Of a DNA stretch of 23,727 nucleotides, positions 6,345 to 14,430 are shown one piece after another (position 1 is the first letter of the stretch; each line of letters begins with the position of its first letter). The position numbers and the translations under genes were made by a program. The notes beneath the pieces are model-generated. The model was not told the DNA's origin, made no database searches, and saw only the letters and a list, made by a program, of their open reading frames with translations. This DNA comes from Chloroflexota bacterium. GTDB taxonomy: Bacteria > Chloroflexota > Dehalococcoidia > SHYB01. The stretch is taken from contig JACQEE010000053.1 in NCBI GenBank assembly GCA_016200725.1, forward strand, positions 1 through 23,727. Reading direction: 5' to 3'.

Positions 6345-9173
6345 TTAGCCGACGACGACGTTGACGAGTTTGCCGGGCACGTAGACGACCTTACGGACTT
6401 GCTTGCCGTCCATGCTGGCTTTCACTTTGTCGCTGGCGAGGGCGAGGCGCGTGGCTTCGGCTTCGCTGATGTCGGGGGCGACGGTCAACTTATCGCGCAA
6501 CTTGCCGTTGACCTGCACGACAAGCGTCACTTCGCGGTCACGGGCGAGCGATTCGTCGTACTTGGGCCAGGGCTGCTGGTGCACGCTGTAGGCGTGGCCG
6601 GTGCGCGCCCAGAGTTCTTCGGCGAGATGGGGCGTCGTTGGAGCGACCATCAGCAGCAGGGTGGAGATGGCGTCGCGCCAGGAGTCGCGGTCGACGTTTT
6701 TGGCATCCCACGCCTTGCCGAGGTGGTTAGTGAACTCCATGAGCGCGGCGATCTGCGTGTTGAACTGGAACTTCTCGAGGTCGGCGGTGACGCGCCGGAT
6801 GGTCTTGTGCGTCGCGCGGCGCAACTCTTCGACGGCCATGGGGTCGGCTTGCGCCGACCGAGGTTCGACAGGCTCACCACGAACGGCTGACGGGAGTTCG
6901 GCGGGGTCGTGGGTGCCGATGGCCCACACGCGGTTGAGCCAGCGCGACATGCCCTGGATGCCCATCGTGCTCCAGGATGCGCCCTGGTCCCAGGGGCCGA
7001 CGAACATCAAAAAGGTGCGGACGGCGTCGGCGCCGAGGTTCTTCACGAAGTCGTCGGGGTTGACGACGTTGCCGCGCGACTTGCTCATCTTTTCGTGGTC
7101 TTCGCCAAGGATGATGCCCTGGTTGAAGAGGCGCAGGAAGGGCTCGTCGAAGGCCACGACATCCATGTCGTGGAGCGCCTTGACGAAGAAGCGCGAGTAG
7201 AGCAGGTGCATGACGGCGTGCTCTGCGCCTCCGGTGTACTGGTCGACGGGCATCCACTTGCGCGCCTTCGCCGAGTCGAAGGCCGCGGCGTGGTAGCCGG
7301 GGCTGGTGTAGCGCAGGAAATACCACGACGAGTCGACAAAGGTGTCCATCGTATCGGTCTCGCGACGCGCGTCGCCGCCGCACTGCGGGCACTTCACGTG
7401 CGGGAAGGTGGGATGGCGCGCGAGCGGCGATTCGCCGGTCGGCTTGAACTCGGCGTCGTCGGGAAGCAGCACCGGCAGGTCTTTCTCGGGGAGAGGCAAG
7501 GTGCCACACTTCGGGCAGTAGATGATGGGGATGGGCGTGCCCCAATAGCGCTGCCGCGAGATAAGCCAGTCGCGGATGCGATAGGAGATCGTGCGCTTGC
7601 CGATGCCCTGCTGCTCCGCGTAGGCGGCGACGGCGTCGAAGGCCTTGTCGCCAGGAGTGCCATCGAAGCGGCCGGAGTTGACCATCGTGCCGAACGCATC
7701 GTGGAAGAGCGCATCTCGGTAGAACTCAACGCTGTGGAGCATTTCCATGAGCGTTCGGCGGTTGCGAACGTTCGGCTCGACTGCCTTGCAGCGCGCGAGG
7801 ATGCGCTTTTCCGCTTCGAACGAGTCCCACTCAACTACTCCATCGTCGAAGAGGAACAACCACTGGCCCCCGACAAGCTCGTTCCACGAACCAGGCTGCA
7901 GATGCGCGCGGGCAATCTTGACGTAGCGGCCTACCTTTGCTTGGGGGATCGTGATGAACAGATGGCCGGCTTTGTCTTCAAACGGAATACCTTCACTGCG
8001 CAACGCGTCTGCGAATCCCTCTCGCATCGTGCGTTTCATGGCGAACGACTTCGTCAGCCCGTCGGGGCGTTCGAGCACAGGTAATACGGGAAGCCCGTAC
8101 TTCAGAGCAAATTGGAAGTCGCGCTCATCGTGGGCGGGGACGGCCATGACCGCGCCGGTGCCGTAGCCCATCAAGACGTAGTCGGCGATGTAGATGGGGA
8201 CACGCTCGCCGTTGAACGGGTTGACGCAGTGCGCGCCGATGGGCACGCCCGTCTTCTCGCGCTCGGTGGACATGCGCTCGATCTCGGAGGCGCGACGGGC
8301 CTGCTGGATGTAGGCGTCGACGTCGCGCTTGCGGTCGGGCGTCGTCAACTTCTCGACGAGCGGGTGCTCAGGGGCGAGGACGAGGAAGGTCACGCCGAAA
8401 ACAGTGTCGGGTCGCGTGGTGAAGACTTTTATCGCCTTCTGGTCGAGGCGATAGTGCGCGATGTCGAAGGACAACTCGACGCCTTCGCTGCGGCCGATCC
8501 AGTTGCGCTGCATGATCTTGATCTTCTCTGGCCAATCGAGCAGGCCGGAGAAGTCGAGCAGCCGGTCGGCGTACTTGGTGATGCGGAAGAACCACTGCTC
8601 GAGGTCGCGGCGCTCGACAATGGTGCCGCAGCGCTCGCAGCGGCCGTCCTTCACCTGCTCGTTCGCCAGCACGGTCTGGTCTTTGGGACACCAGTTGGCA
8701 GGGGCCTTGGCGCGGTAGGCGAGGCCGCGCTTGAACATCTGGACGAAGAACCACTGGTTCCAGCGGTAGTACTCGGGCAGGCAGCAGATGACCTCGCGCT
8801 CCCAATCGAACGATGCGCCCATCTGCTTGATCTGGCCGCGCATGCGCTCGATGTTGGAGAGCGTCCAGGTGCGCGGGTGGATGCCGCGCTTGATGGCGGC
8901 GTTCTCGGCGGGGAGGCCGAAGGCGTCGAAGCCAAACGGGTTCATCACGTTGTAGCCGCGCATGCGCATGAAGCGCGCGTGGGCGTCGTGGGGCGTGTAG
9001 GCGTACCAGTGGCCGATGTGCAGGTCCCCCGAGGGGTACGGGAACATCGTCAGCGCGTACCACTTCGGGCGCGGATCGTCGTCGCTCGCGTGGTGGAGGG
9101 CGTCGCGCTCCCAGCGGGCCTGCCACTTGGCCTCGATGGCGGACGGTTCGTAGGGGTCGATGGGCTGAGGCAT
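6345..9173 (-). CDS. leuS: Leucine--tRNA ligase with an extra inserted domain
   Basis: Class I leucyl-tRNA synthetase of 942 residues, longer than the usual 810-880. It charges tRNA-Leu in the cytoplasm. HIGH is at 52-55, KMSKS at 695-699, and the CP1 editing domain is marked by TTRPDTVFGVT and the GTGAVMAVPAHDERD motif. Cys pairs (WCPKD/CERCG; YCPKCG/CPQCGG) suggest zinc sites, and the C-terminus ends in VVYVPGKLVNVVVG as expected. Residues about 372-492, between the editing domain and VNSGRFDG, carry some 105-110 residues absent from E. coli LeuS, with atypical codon choice. A second, short insert at about 762-777 (VRGEPVEPRS) is encoded by repeat E. The ATG at 9173 has AAGGGG nine bases upstream, inside a palindrome arm. 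A likely extended -10 lies at 9251-9259. Confidence 0.97.
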   Translation of the reverse strand: MPQPIDPYEPSAIEAKWQARWERDALHHASDDDPRPKWYALTMFPYPSGDLHIGHWYAYTPHDAHARFMRMRGYNVMNPFGFDAFGLPAENAAIKRGIHPRTWTLSNIERMRGQIKQMGASFDWEREVICCLPEYYRWNQWFFVQMFKRGLAYRAKAPANWCPKDQTVLANEQVKDGRCERCGTIVERRDLEQWFFRITKYADRLLDFSGLLDWPEKIKIMQRNWIGRSEGVELSFDIAHYRLDQKAIKVFTTRPDTVFGVTFLVLAPEHPLVEKLTTPDRKRDVDAYIQQARRASEIERMSTEREKTGVPIGAHCVNPFNGERVPIYIADYVLMGYGTGAVMAVPAHDERDFQFALKYGLPVLPVLERPDGLTKSFAMKRTMREGFADALRSEGIPFEDKAGHLFITIPQAKVGRYVKIARAHLQPGSWNELVGGQWLFLFDDGVVEWDSFEAEKRILARCKAVEPNVRNRRTLMEMLHSVEFYRDALFHDAFGTMVNSGRFDGTPGDKAFDAVAAYAEQQGIGKRTISYRIRDWLISRQRYWGTPIPIIYCPKCGTLPLPEKDLPVLLPDDAEFKPTGESPLARHPTFPHVKCPQCGGDARRETDTMDTFVDSSWYFLRYTSPGYHAAAFDSAKARKWMPVDQYTGGAEHAVMHLLYSRFFVKALHDMDVVAFDEPFLRLFNQGIILGEDHEKMSKSRGNVVNPDDFVKNLGADAVRTFLMFVGPWDQGASWSTMGIQGMSRWLNRVWAIGTHDPAELPSAVRGEPVEPRSAQADPMAVEELRRATHKTIRRVTADLEKFQFNTQIAALMEFTNHLGKAWDAKNVDRDSWRDAISTLLLMVAPTTPHLAEELWARTGHAYSVHQQPWPKYDESLARDREVTLVVQVNGKLRDKLTVAPDISEAEATRLALASDKVKASMDGKQVRKVVYVPGKLVNVVVG
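6842..6886. repeat. Repeat E with adjoining hairpin, inside leuS
   Basis: A hairpin (GGTCGGC at 6842-6848 paired with GCCGACC at 6853-6859) is followed by a 25-base element at 6862-6886 whose ends, GTTCG and CGAAC, are complementary. On the minus strand it encodes VRGEPVEPRS and its neighbours in the variable linker before the anticodon-binding helices. I recall this element as a dispersed repeat of many bacterial genomes; that is memory and was not checked here. Confidence 0.65.
7695..8060 (-). other. Inserted domain within LeuS (about residues 372-492)
   Basis: This stretch lies between the CP1 editing domain (ending near GLPVLPVLERPDG) and VNSGRFDG, where E. coli LeuS has only about 15-25 residues. 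It contains a compact alpha/beta-looking sequence: HLFITIPQAKVGRYVKIARA, a WNELVGGQW turn, FLFDDGVVEW, and a helical end RTLMEMLHSVEFYRDALFHD. Codons such as CAA, GTA, GGA, GTT, TTA and ATT are frequent here and scarce in the flanks, beginning near 8118. I do not recognise the domain. Boundaries are approximate. Confidence 0.6.
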
Positions 9174-9181
9174 GGAACCTA

Positions 9182-9212
9182 ACCCCTTCCCATTCCCTGG
9201 GAGGGAAGGGGT
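9182..9212. repeat. Family D palindrome overlapping the leuS ribosome binding site
   Basis: ACCCCTTCCC (9182-9191) pairs with GGGAAGGGGT (9203-9212). On the leuS strand the arm nearer the start codon reads GGGAAGGGGT and places AAGGGG nine bases before the ATG. No other Shine-Dalgarno is visible, so the hairpin both supplies and could mask the ribosome binding site. Confidence 0.65.
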
Positions 9213-9250
9213 GGGAATAATTCAGGAGTCGTGACGCATTTCGTCGGAAA

Positions 9251-9259
9251 ATTGTAGCA
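9251..9259 (-). promoter_or_regulatory. Putative extended -10 promoter element for leuS
   Basis: On the minus strand the sequence reads TGCTACAAT, an extended -10 (TGn plus TACAAT, five of six to consensus). No convincing -35 is found at 16-18 bases. It would give a leader of roughly 70 bases that contains the palindrome at 9182-9212. Confidence 0.4.
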
Positions 9260-9303
9260 CGACAGGAGGGGGAAAGAGGGAGGAGGCCACCGCACCCCGC
9301 CCC

Positions 9304-9342
9304 AATTCGGAGAGACCCTTCGACTCCGCTCAGGGTGACAGT
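9304..9342 (+). repeat. Family C repeat, copy 2
   Basis: Same element and orientation as 6267-6304, with CGACTCCGCTC in place of CGACTTCGCTC. It is preceded by a purine tract (9265-9290) resembling half of a family D element. It lies between the TenA/PqqC-like gene and the leuS promoter. Confidence 0.85.
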
Positions 9343-9431
9343 AGTTGGCGCATGAGGGAGTAGCGGGCTGGATAGAGCGAAGAGCGCGGACGCAGATGCT
9401 GGGCCGAGAACGGCACAGCATGACAGTGGGG

Positions 9432-10169
9432 TCAGCCGCTCAGGAACTGGTCGCAGGCTTCGTACATGTGCTGCTTGGTGAGCGTGGTCATCATGAAGGC
9501 GTGGCGGGCGCGCAACTGCTGGTCGGGGGTGTGGATGAAGCGGCGGACGAGTGCGACGCCGGTGGCGATGTCCTCGTCCTCCACCTCGCCCTCGTGGACG
9601 GTCCAGAACTCGACGTCGCGCGCGCTGAGGCCGTAGTGCTTGCGGAAGGCCTCGGACTGCTTCATGCGACCCGTCGCCTCGCCCTTCGGCGCGCGCTTGC
9701 GGCCCTCGGAGGCTAGGGAGAAGGCGGCGATGGCCTCTTCGAGCGAGGCGCGCCGGAAGTACGACAGCGTGTAGAAGGCGCCAATCGTGGCGGGCAGCGG
9801 CACGTGCGCGATCATCGACTCGCGGGAGACGCCCATCGCCTCGCAGAAGCGGATGTACAGTTCGGTGTGGTTCTCGGTCTGGAAGAAGCCCGCCTCTCGG
9901 GAGAAGTTTTTCGCGAGGGCCATGAAGGTGGCGCGGTCCTTCGCGAGGGAGACCATCGCGGCGATCTCGGGCTCGGAGTGCCAGTGGAGGAAGAACTTCT
10001 CTTTGAGGTAGGCGTGGATGGCGCTCTTCGGCGCGGTGCCGGCGAGGATGGCTTCCCAGACGCGGGGGCGCTTGACGACGCTGGCCTGCCAGGCGAAGAG
10101 GGAGTCGAGGAAGGCTTCGGGGGAGAGGGCGGTGTCAGTCGCTGTCAGAGTCATTGGCGCACCTGCCAT
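9432..10169 (-). CDS. TenA/PqqC-like haem-oxygenase-fold protein
   Basis: A 245-residue, mostly helical protein resembling the PqqC/TenA superfamily, which includes diiron oxidases of the haem-oxygenase fold. Seen are an N-terminal helix with the bulky KFFLHWHSEPE segment, ENHTELYIRFCEAMGV, and a late EFWTVHEGEVEDEDIA. Family members with a metal site usually show a His-x3-Asp-x2-His pattern at the last position; here the end reads VEDED and the final His is missing, so metal chemistry is uncertain. PQQ synthesis cannot be claimed, because no pqq genes are nearby. ATG 10169 gives the longest form; ATG 10154 has a better Shine-Dalgarno (AGGTG, five bases) and may be the true start. Confidence 0.7.
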   Translation of the reverse strand: MAGAPMTLTATDTALSPEAFLDSLFAWQASVVKRPRVWEAILAGTAPKSAIHAYLKEKFFLHWHSEPEIAAMVSLAKDRATFMALAKNFSREAGFFQTENHTELYIRFCEAMGVSRESMIAHVPLPATIGAFYTLSYFRRASLEEAIAAFSLASEGRKRAPKGEATGRMKQSEAFRKHYGLSARDVEFWTVHEGEVEDEDIATGVALVRRFIHTPDQQLRARHAFMMTTLTKQHMYEACDQFLSG

Positions 10170-10191
10170 CGGCTTTCCCGCATCGTAACAC

Positions 10192-10220
10192 TTGCTGCCA
10201 CGCCGGAGCTAAGGGATAAC
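10192..10220 (+). promoter_or_regulatory. Putative promoter for the hicBA pair
   Basis: TTGCTG (10192-10197) and GATAAC (10215-10220) are separated by 17 bases, 45 bases before the hicB start. A second -10-like TATACT lies at 10223-10228 but without a spaced -35. Match quality is moderate. Confidence 0.3.
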
Positions 10221-10264
10221 GATATACTTGGAACAGCGGGTAAGGCACTTCGAGGTACGTCCCA

Positions 10265-10471
10265 ATGAAATTCCTCGTCACCGTAACTCAGGATGAAGAT
10301 GGCGTGTTCATCGCCGAGTGTCCTGCCATCCCAGGTTGTGTCAGCCAGGGCAAGACCGAGGTCGAGGCCCAACGCAACATCCGGAAGGCAATCAAGGCGT
10401 GCCTTGCTGTCAGGGCTGAGAAGAAGATGCCGCTGACGGTGCAGGTCAAGGAAGTTGACGTAGCCGTCTGA
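10265..10471 (+). CDS. hicB: HicB-family antitoxin
   Basis: A 68-residue protein of the short HicB type. It has a partial RNase H-like fold with the family's opening strand MKFLVTVTQDEDGVFIAECP, the PGC turn (PAIPGCVSQGKT), and the helix EVEAQRNIRKAIKACL. Such proteins bind and inactivate HicA, and usually repress their own operon when a DNA-binding tail is present; here the C-terminus is only about 20 residues, with no clear helix-turn-helix or ribbon-helix-helix. The ATG has GAGGT eight bases upstream. The stop overlaps the hicA start by one base (TGATG), implying coupled translation. Confidence 0.85.
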   Translation: MKFLVTVTQDEDGVFIAECPAIPGCVSQGKTEVEAQRNIRKAIKACLAVRAEKKMPLTVQVKEVDVAV

Positions 10472-10695
10472 TGGCCCAGGTTCCCATCCTCCGGCCCGGG
10501 AAAGTGGTCAGAGTCTTTCGGAGTCTTGGCTGGGAAATAGCCCGGCAGCGTGGCAGTCACATCATCATGACCAAGCCGGGGCACATCGCGACGCTCTCTA
10601 TCCCGAATCATCCAACCGTGGCTCGTGGCACCCTTCGAACGTTGATCGCCAGGGCAGGGCTTACTGTAGACCAGTTTCTGAAGGCTTTGGGCTAG
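10471..10695 (+). CDS. hicA: HicA-family mRNA interferase toxin
   Basis: A 74-residue protein with the small dsRBD-like fold of HicA: GKVVRVFRSLGWEIARQRGSHIIM, with candidate catalytic His30 in GSH, then a strand containing IPNHPTVARGTLRTLI and the C-terminal helix. HicA toxins cleave mRNA and block translation until HicB neutralises them. The order here is antitoxin first. The pair stands alone on the plus strand between minus-strand housekeeping genes and is convergent with tyrS (27-base gap). Confidence 0.88.
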   Translation: MAQVPILRPGKVVRVFRSLGWEIARQRGSHIIMTKPGHIATLSIPNHPTVARGTLRTLIARAGLTVDQFLKALG

Positions 10696-10722
10696 GATCA
10701 AGGCAAAGTGTTGGAGCGTGCC

Positions 10723-11988
10723 CTACCCGTCCACCACCTGCACGAACCGCCGGTTGCCTACCTGCACCTTCGCGTTCGGCGACAGCGTCACCACGATGTC
10801 CTTCTCCCCGAGTTGTCGCCCGTCGAGGCGGACGGCGCCCTGCTTGAGGAGGCGGCGCACTTCAGCGGCGCTCGGGGCGAGGCCGGCGCGGACGAGGAGG
10901 CGAGCGAGGTGCACCTCGGCGCTGCCCTGGCCGGGCTTGGCGACAAGGTCGGCGTTGGCGTGGCCGCTGTTGCCAGCGAAGGGCAGCGCCAGCGTCGGTA
11001 TATCCTCAGGAACCTCTTTGCGCTGGACGACGCGCTCGAAGTTGGCCTGCGCCGCCTGCGCTGCGTTTGCGCCGTGGAACTGCGCGACCAACTCGCGACC
11101 GAGGCGCTTCTTGAGGTCCATCGGGTTCACGTCGTGCGACTCGACGCTGCGCTTGATGCTCGCTAACTCGTCGTCAGAGACATCGGTGAGCAACTCGAAG
11201 TAGAGCGGCAGCAGGGTGTCGGGGATGGACATCGTCTTGCCGAACATGGACTCGGGCGGCTCGGCGACGCCGATGTAGTTGCCGAGGCTCTTGCTCATCT
11301 TCTGCGCGCCGTCGGTGCCGACGAGGAGGGGGACGAGGAAGACCTGCTGCGGGCGCTGGCCCTCGATGCCCTGCAACTCGCGGCCGAGCAGGTTGTTGAA
11401 GCGCTGGTCGGTGCCGCCAAACTCGACGTCGGCCTTGACCATCACGGAGTCGTAGGCCTGGAGCAGCGGGTAGAGCATCTCCGTCACGGCGATGGGCTGG
11501 TTGTCGGCGTAGCGCTTGGCGAAGTCGTCGCGCTTGAGGATCTGGGCGACGGTGAACTTGCGCGTCAACTGGATGACGTCGGCGAGGCCGAAGTTGTTGA
11601 ACCACTCGGTCTGGCGGCGCACCTCGGTGCGGTCCTTGTCCACGATGCGGAAGAACTGCTGGAGGTAGGTCTCGGCGTTGCGCGCGACCTCGTCGGCGAT
11701 GAGCATCTTGCGCGTCGCCGAGCGGCCACTGGGGTCGCCGATCTGCGCGGTCCAGTCGCCGACGATGAGGACGACGGTGTGCCCGAGTTCTTGCAACTGG
11801 CGCAACTTGCGCATGCCGACGGCGTGGCCAAGGTGGATATCGGGCGCGCTGGGATCGAAGCCCTGCTTGAGGCGCAGCCGCTTGCCGGCCTTGAGCAGGC
11901 GGACGAACTCGTCGCGGACGATGATCTCGGCGACGCCGCGGTTGAGGATGCGGTGGAGTTCGGCGTCGGTGGGTGTGCGGACGGTCAT
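10723..11988 (-). CDS. tyrS: Tyrosine--tRNA ligase
   Basis: A 421-residue class I synthetase that charges tRNA-Tyr. The HIGH-type motif is HLGH at 52-55, KMSKS is at 230-234, and the substrate-site segment VEFGGTDQRFNNLLGRELQ is intact. A C-terminal S4-type RNA-binding domain (VHLARLLVRAGLAPSAAEV, then LLKQGAVRLDG) completes the usual length. The reading frame stays open far upstream to 12528, but that part overlaps ribF, so the ATG at 11988 is chosen although its Shine-Dalgarno is poor. No T-box or tRNA-like leader was seen. It is last in a same-strand series with trpA, aroH, aroF and ribF. Confidence 0.96.
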   Translation of the reverse strand: MTVRTPTDAELHRILNRGVAEIIVRDEFVRLLKAGKRLRLKQGFDPSAPDIHLGHAVGMRKLRQLQELGHTVVLIVGDWTAQIGDPSGRSATRKMLIADEVARNAETYLQQFFRIVDKDRTEVRRQTEWFNNFGLADVIQLTRKFTVAQILKRDDFAKRYADNQPIAVTEMLYPLLQAYDSVMVKADVEFGGTDQRFNNLLGRELQGIEGQRPQQVFLVPLLVGTDGAQKMSKSLGNYIGVAEPPESMFGKTMSIPDTLLPLYFELLTDVSDDELASIKRSVESHDVNPMDLKKRLGRELVAQFHGANAAQAAQANFERVVQRKEVPEDIPTLALPFAGNSGHANADLVAKPGQGSAEVHLARLLVRAGLAPSAAEVRRLLKQGAVRLDGRQLGEKDIVVTLSPNAKVQVGNRRFVQVVDG

Positions 11989-12033
11989 GGGTTGGTTCTT
12001 TGCGGTATACGTGACGTCCCGTGTCGTGGCGTA

Positions 12034-12055
12034 GGGGCGACCGGCCGGTCGCCCC
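12034..12055. repeat. Family A-like palindrome, GC-core variant
   Basis: A 22-base perfect palindrome, GGGGCGACCGG plus its complement, preceded by GTA. This is the family A frame (ending CGCCCCTAC when read on the other strand) with a CCGGCCGG core instead of the ATTTGAAAT core. It lies between ribF and tyrS. Confidence 0.75.
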
Positions 12056-12091
12056 AACAAGAGATTATGCCCTCGTTCTGCTTTCGAGGAT

Positions 12092-12997
12092 TTAGCGGGC
12101 GGCGGCGACGTCGCGGTGCATCTGGGCGATGAGCGCATCGACGCTGGCGAAGCGCTCTTCGGGGCGGAGGCGCTCGACGATCTCGAGGTCGACGTGCTTG
12201 CCGTAGAGGTCGCCGCTGAAGTCCATGATATACGCCTCGACGGTGCGTCCCAGCACGCCGAAGGTCGGCCGCACACCGATGTTGGTCGCCGAGTCGAAGG
12301 CCTTGCCGTCGATGTGCGCGACGGTGGCGTAGATGCCATCGGCGGGCAGGGCGTAGTAGGCGTCGACGGCGATGTTCGCCGTGGGGAAGCCGAGCGTCCG
12401 CCCGCGCTGGTCGCCCTTGACGACCGGCCCGTTGAGGCGATAGCGACGCCCGAGGAGACTCGTCGCGAGGCGGATGTTGCCCGCCTTGAGCGCCTCGCGC
12501 ACGGCGGTGCTGCTGATGACCATGCCATCGCGGACGAGCGGCTTCACGTGCTCGACGGCGAAGCCCATCTCGCGGCCAAGCGACTCGAGGACAGGCACAG
12601 TACCTTCGCGGCCCTTGCCCAGCGCGAAGTCGGGGCCGCAGAGCAGGCGCTTCATCCGCACCCGCTTGACGAGCGCATCGACAAAGTCGCGGGCGCGCAG
12701 TTGCGACAACTCCTTCGTGAAGGTGACGGGCACGACGTAATCGACGCCAGTGTCGCGCAGCAGGGCGAGGCGCTCGTCGACGCTGCAGAGGTAGGTGTGT
12801 GGGATATGCGGCGCGAGCACCGTCGCGGGGTGGTTGCGAAAGGTTACGACTCCCGCGGCGAGGCCATCGCGCTTGGCGGCGGCACGCACCTGATCCATCA
12901 GGTAGCGATGGCCGGTGTGCACGCCATCGAAGACGCCAATGGTGAGCGCGGCGGGCCGATCGACGCGAGTGGCTGTGAGGTCGGCTAGGGGATCCAT
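12092..12997 (-). CDS. ribF: Bifunctional riboflavin kinase / FAD synthetase
   Basis: A 301-residue protein that makes FMN from riboflavin and FAD from FMN. The N-terminal nucleotidyltransferase part shows [13 protein letters not shown] and the [10 protein letters not shown] segment. The C-terminal riboflavin kinase shows [11 protein letters not shown] and a conserved acidic end ([14 protein letters not shown]). Length and domain order match the family. The ATG at 12997 has only AGGCG as a possible Shine-Dalgarno. It is 103 bases upstream of tyrS and 157 downstream of aroF, both gaps carrying palindromes. Confidence 0.95.
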   Translation of the reverse strand: MDPLADLTATRVDRPAALTIGVFDGVHTGHRYLMDQVRAAAKRDGLAAGVVTFRNHPATVLAPHIPHTYLCSVDERLALLRDTGVDYVVPVTFTKELSQLRARDFVDALVKRVRMKRLLCGPDFALGKGREGTVPVLESLGREMGFAVEHVKPLVRDGMVISSTAVREALKAGNIRLATSLLGRRYRLNGPVVKGDQRGRTLGFPTANIAVDAYYALPADGIYATVAHIDGKAFDSATNIGVRPTFGVLGRTVEAYIMDFSGDLYGKHVDLEIVERLRPEERFASVDALIAQMHRDVAAAR

Positions 12998-13057
12998 CTG
13001 GTGCGCCTGTCGTTACTTTCGCCTCGAATGATACTCGGTGTGGCGAGCGGGAGAGGA

Positions 13058-13078
13058 GGGCGACCCGGCGGGTCGCCC
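13058..13078. repeat. Family A-like palindrome, second GC-core variant
   Basis: GGGCGACCC (13058-13066) pairs with GGGTCGCCC (13070-13078) around GGC and is followed by CTACGGG. Same outer frame as family A. A purine tract resembling half of family D follows (13082-13100). Confidence 0.7.
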
Positions 13079-13113
13079 CTACGGGAGGGGAGAGGGAAAG
13101 AGCACCCCACCCC

Positions 13114-13151
13114 AATTCGGAGAGACCCTTCGGCTTCGCTCAGGGTGACAG
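13114..13151 (+). repeat. Family C repeat, copy 3
   Basis: Matches 6267-6304 apart from one base (CGGCTTCGCTC). It ends three bases before the aroF stop codon on the other strand. Confidence 0.85.
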
Positions 13152-13154
13152 CGA

Positions 13155-14198
13155 CTACGTTTTCGCGCCGGCCATCGCGGGGCGGCGGATAGGCGCAACG
13201 GCGCGGGCGACGGCGCGAACCTGCTCCATGAGGATGCTGAAGTTCTCGAAGGTGAGCGACTGCGCGCCGTCGGACTTGGCGTGGTCGGGGTTGGGGTGCA
13301 CCTCGATCATCAGGCCGTCGGCGCCAGCGGCGATGGAGGCGCAGGCCATGGGGGCGACGAGATACCACTTGCCGGTGCCGTGGCTGGGGTCGGAGACGAC
13401 GGGCAGATGACTCAACTTGTGGACGAGCGGGATGGCGCTGATGTCGAGGGTGTTGCGCGTGTAGGTCTCGAAGGTGCGGACGCCGCGCTCACAGAGGATG
13501 AGCTGCTTGTTGCCGCCCGCGAGGATGTACTCGGCGGCGAGGAGCCACTCCTCGATGGTCGCCGAGAGGCCGCGCTTGAGCATGACGGGCTTATCGATCT
13601 TGCCCATCTCGTCGAGCAGGTTGAAGTTCTGCATGTTGCGCGCCCCGATCTGGAGGACATCGGCGTACTTGTAGACGACGCCGATGTCCTTGATGGTCAT
13701 CACTTCGGTGATGAAGGGCAGGCCGGTGACTTCGCGCGCGGCGGCGAGGAATTTTAACCCTCCCTCACCGAGGCCTCGGAAACTGTACGGCGACGTGCGC
13801 GGCTTGAAGGCTCCGCCGCGGAGGATATGGCCGCCGGCAGCCTTGACGGCCTTGGCGGTGTCGACCATCTGCTGCTCGGACTCGACGGAGCAGGGGCCGG
13901 CCATGACGACGGGCGGGTTGCCGCCGCCGATCAAGACCTTGCCTATCTTGACGACGGTGTCGTCGGGGTGGAACTCGCGGCTCACTAGTTTGAATGGGCG
14001 GGAGACGCGGAGCACCTGCATGACGCCGGGGAAGCGCTCGATGGAGGAGGCGAGGTCGCTGGTGATCGAGCCGATCACGCCGACGATGTTGCGCTCCGCC
14101 CCGTAGGTGATGCTGGCGCGGAGGCCGGCCTGCTTGACGAAGTTTACGACGTTGTCGAGTTCGCCGGGCTTCGCGTCGTGGGTCATGACTACGATCAT
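13155..14198 (-). CDS. aroF: 3-deoxy-7-phosphoheptulonate synthase, type I-beta with regulatory N-domain
   Basis: A 347-residue DAHP synthase, the first step of the shikimate pathway, condensing phosphoenolpyruvate with erythrose 4-phosphate. Residues 1 to about 70 form the ferredoxin-like regulatory domain ([18 protein letters not shown]) found in Thermotoga-type enzymes. The barrel carries [39 protein letters not shown] and a metal-site end [17 protein letters not shown]. The ATG at 14198 has AAGGAG seven bases upstream; a longer open frame to 14273 lacks support. With trpA and aroH on the same strand it forms an aromatic amino-acid group, so feedback control by an aromatic product is plausible. 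Confidence 0.95.
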   Translation of the reverse strand: MIVVMTHDAKPGELDNVVNFVKQAGLRASITYGAERNIVGVIGSITSDLASSIERFPGVMQVLRVSRPFKLVSREFHPDDTVVKIGKVLIGGGNPPVVMAGPCSVESEQQMVDTAKAVKAAGGHILRGGAFKPRTSPYSFRGLGEGGLKFLAAAREVTGLPFITEVMTIKDIGVVYKYADVLQIGARNMQNFNLLDEMGKIDKPVMLKRGLSATIEEWLLAAEYILAGGNKQLILCERGVRTFETYTRNTLDISAIPLVHKLSHLPVVSDPSHGTGKWYLVAPMACASIAAGADGLMIEVHPNPDHAKSDGAQSLTFENFSILMEQVRAVARAVAPIRRPAMAGAKT

Positions 14199-14258
14199 GG
14201 TGGTGCTCCTTCGTTCACTACTGTCGAACCTGCTGGTTGCTCCATTTTTCGTGGCGTT

Positions 14259-14398
14259 GGTGGGCCCACCCACCCGCCCTCGTGGCGTTTTGGGGGGACA
14301 CCCCCCACGCCCCCCGTCCGGGGGCTTTGCCCCTAGGCAAGCTCGCTGCGCTCAGCGGGAACCCTCACCCTGCACCCTCTCCCGCAGACGGGCGAGGG
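14259..14398. repeat. Cluster of palindromes between aroH and aroF
   Basis: In order: a perfect GGTGGGCCCACC (14259-14270); TGGGGGG/CCCCCCA (14291-14307); GCCCCC/GGGGGC (14309-14325); and a family D copy, CCCTCTCCC (14375-14383) with GGGCGAGGG (14390-14398) around GCAGAC. The last, with its left flank from 14361, is an inverted near-identical copy of 14812-14849. No gene is seen in this 232-base gap. Confidence 0.7.
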
Positions 14399-14430
14399 GA
14401 AGAGGGAAAGCGCTCCCAGGGGGAGAGTGG

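Noticed and set aside
6909..9182. Long antisense frames opposite leuS
   Set aside because: They arise from GC-rich codon bias on the opposite strand; composition is Gly/Ala/Arg/Val-rich with no family features.
9432..10169. PQQ biosynthesis assignment (pqqC)
   Set aside because: Only a superfamily resemblance; no pqqA, B, D or E nearby and the family active-site pattern is not complete.
11989..12091. T-box leader before tyrS
   Set aside because: The short gap contains only a perfect palindrome, with no T-box motif or specifier stem.
10723..12528. Frame open 180 codons upstream of tyrS
   Set aside because: The extension overlaps ribF, is Arg/Ser-rich shadow sequence, and TyrS aligns from the ATG at 11988.
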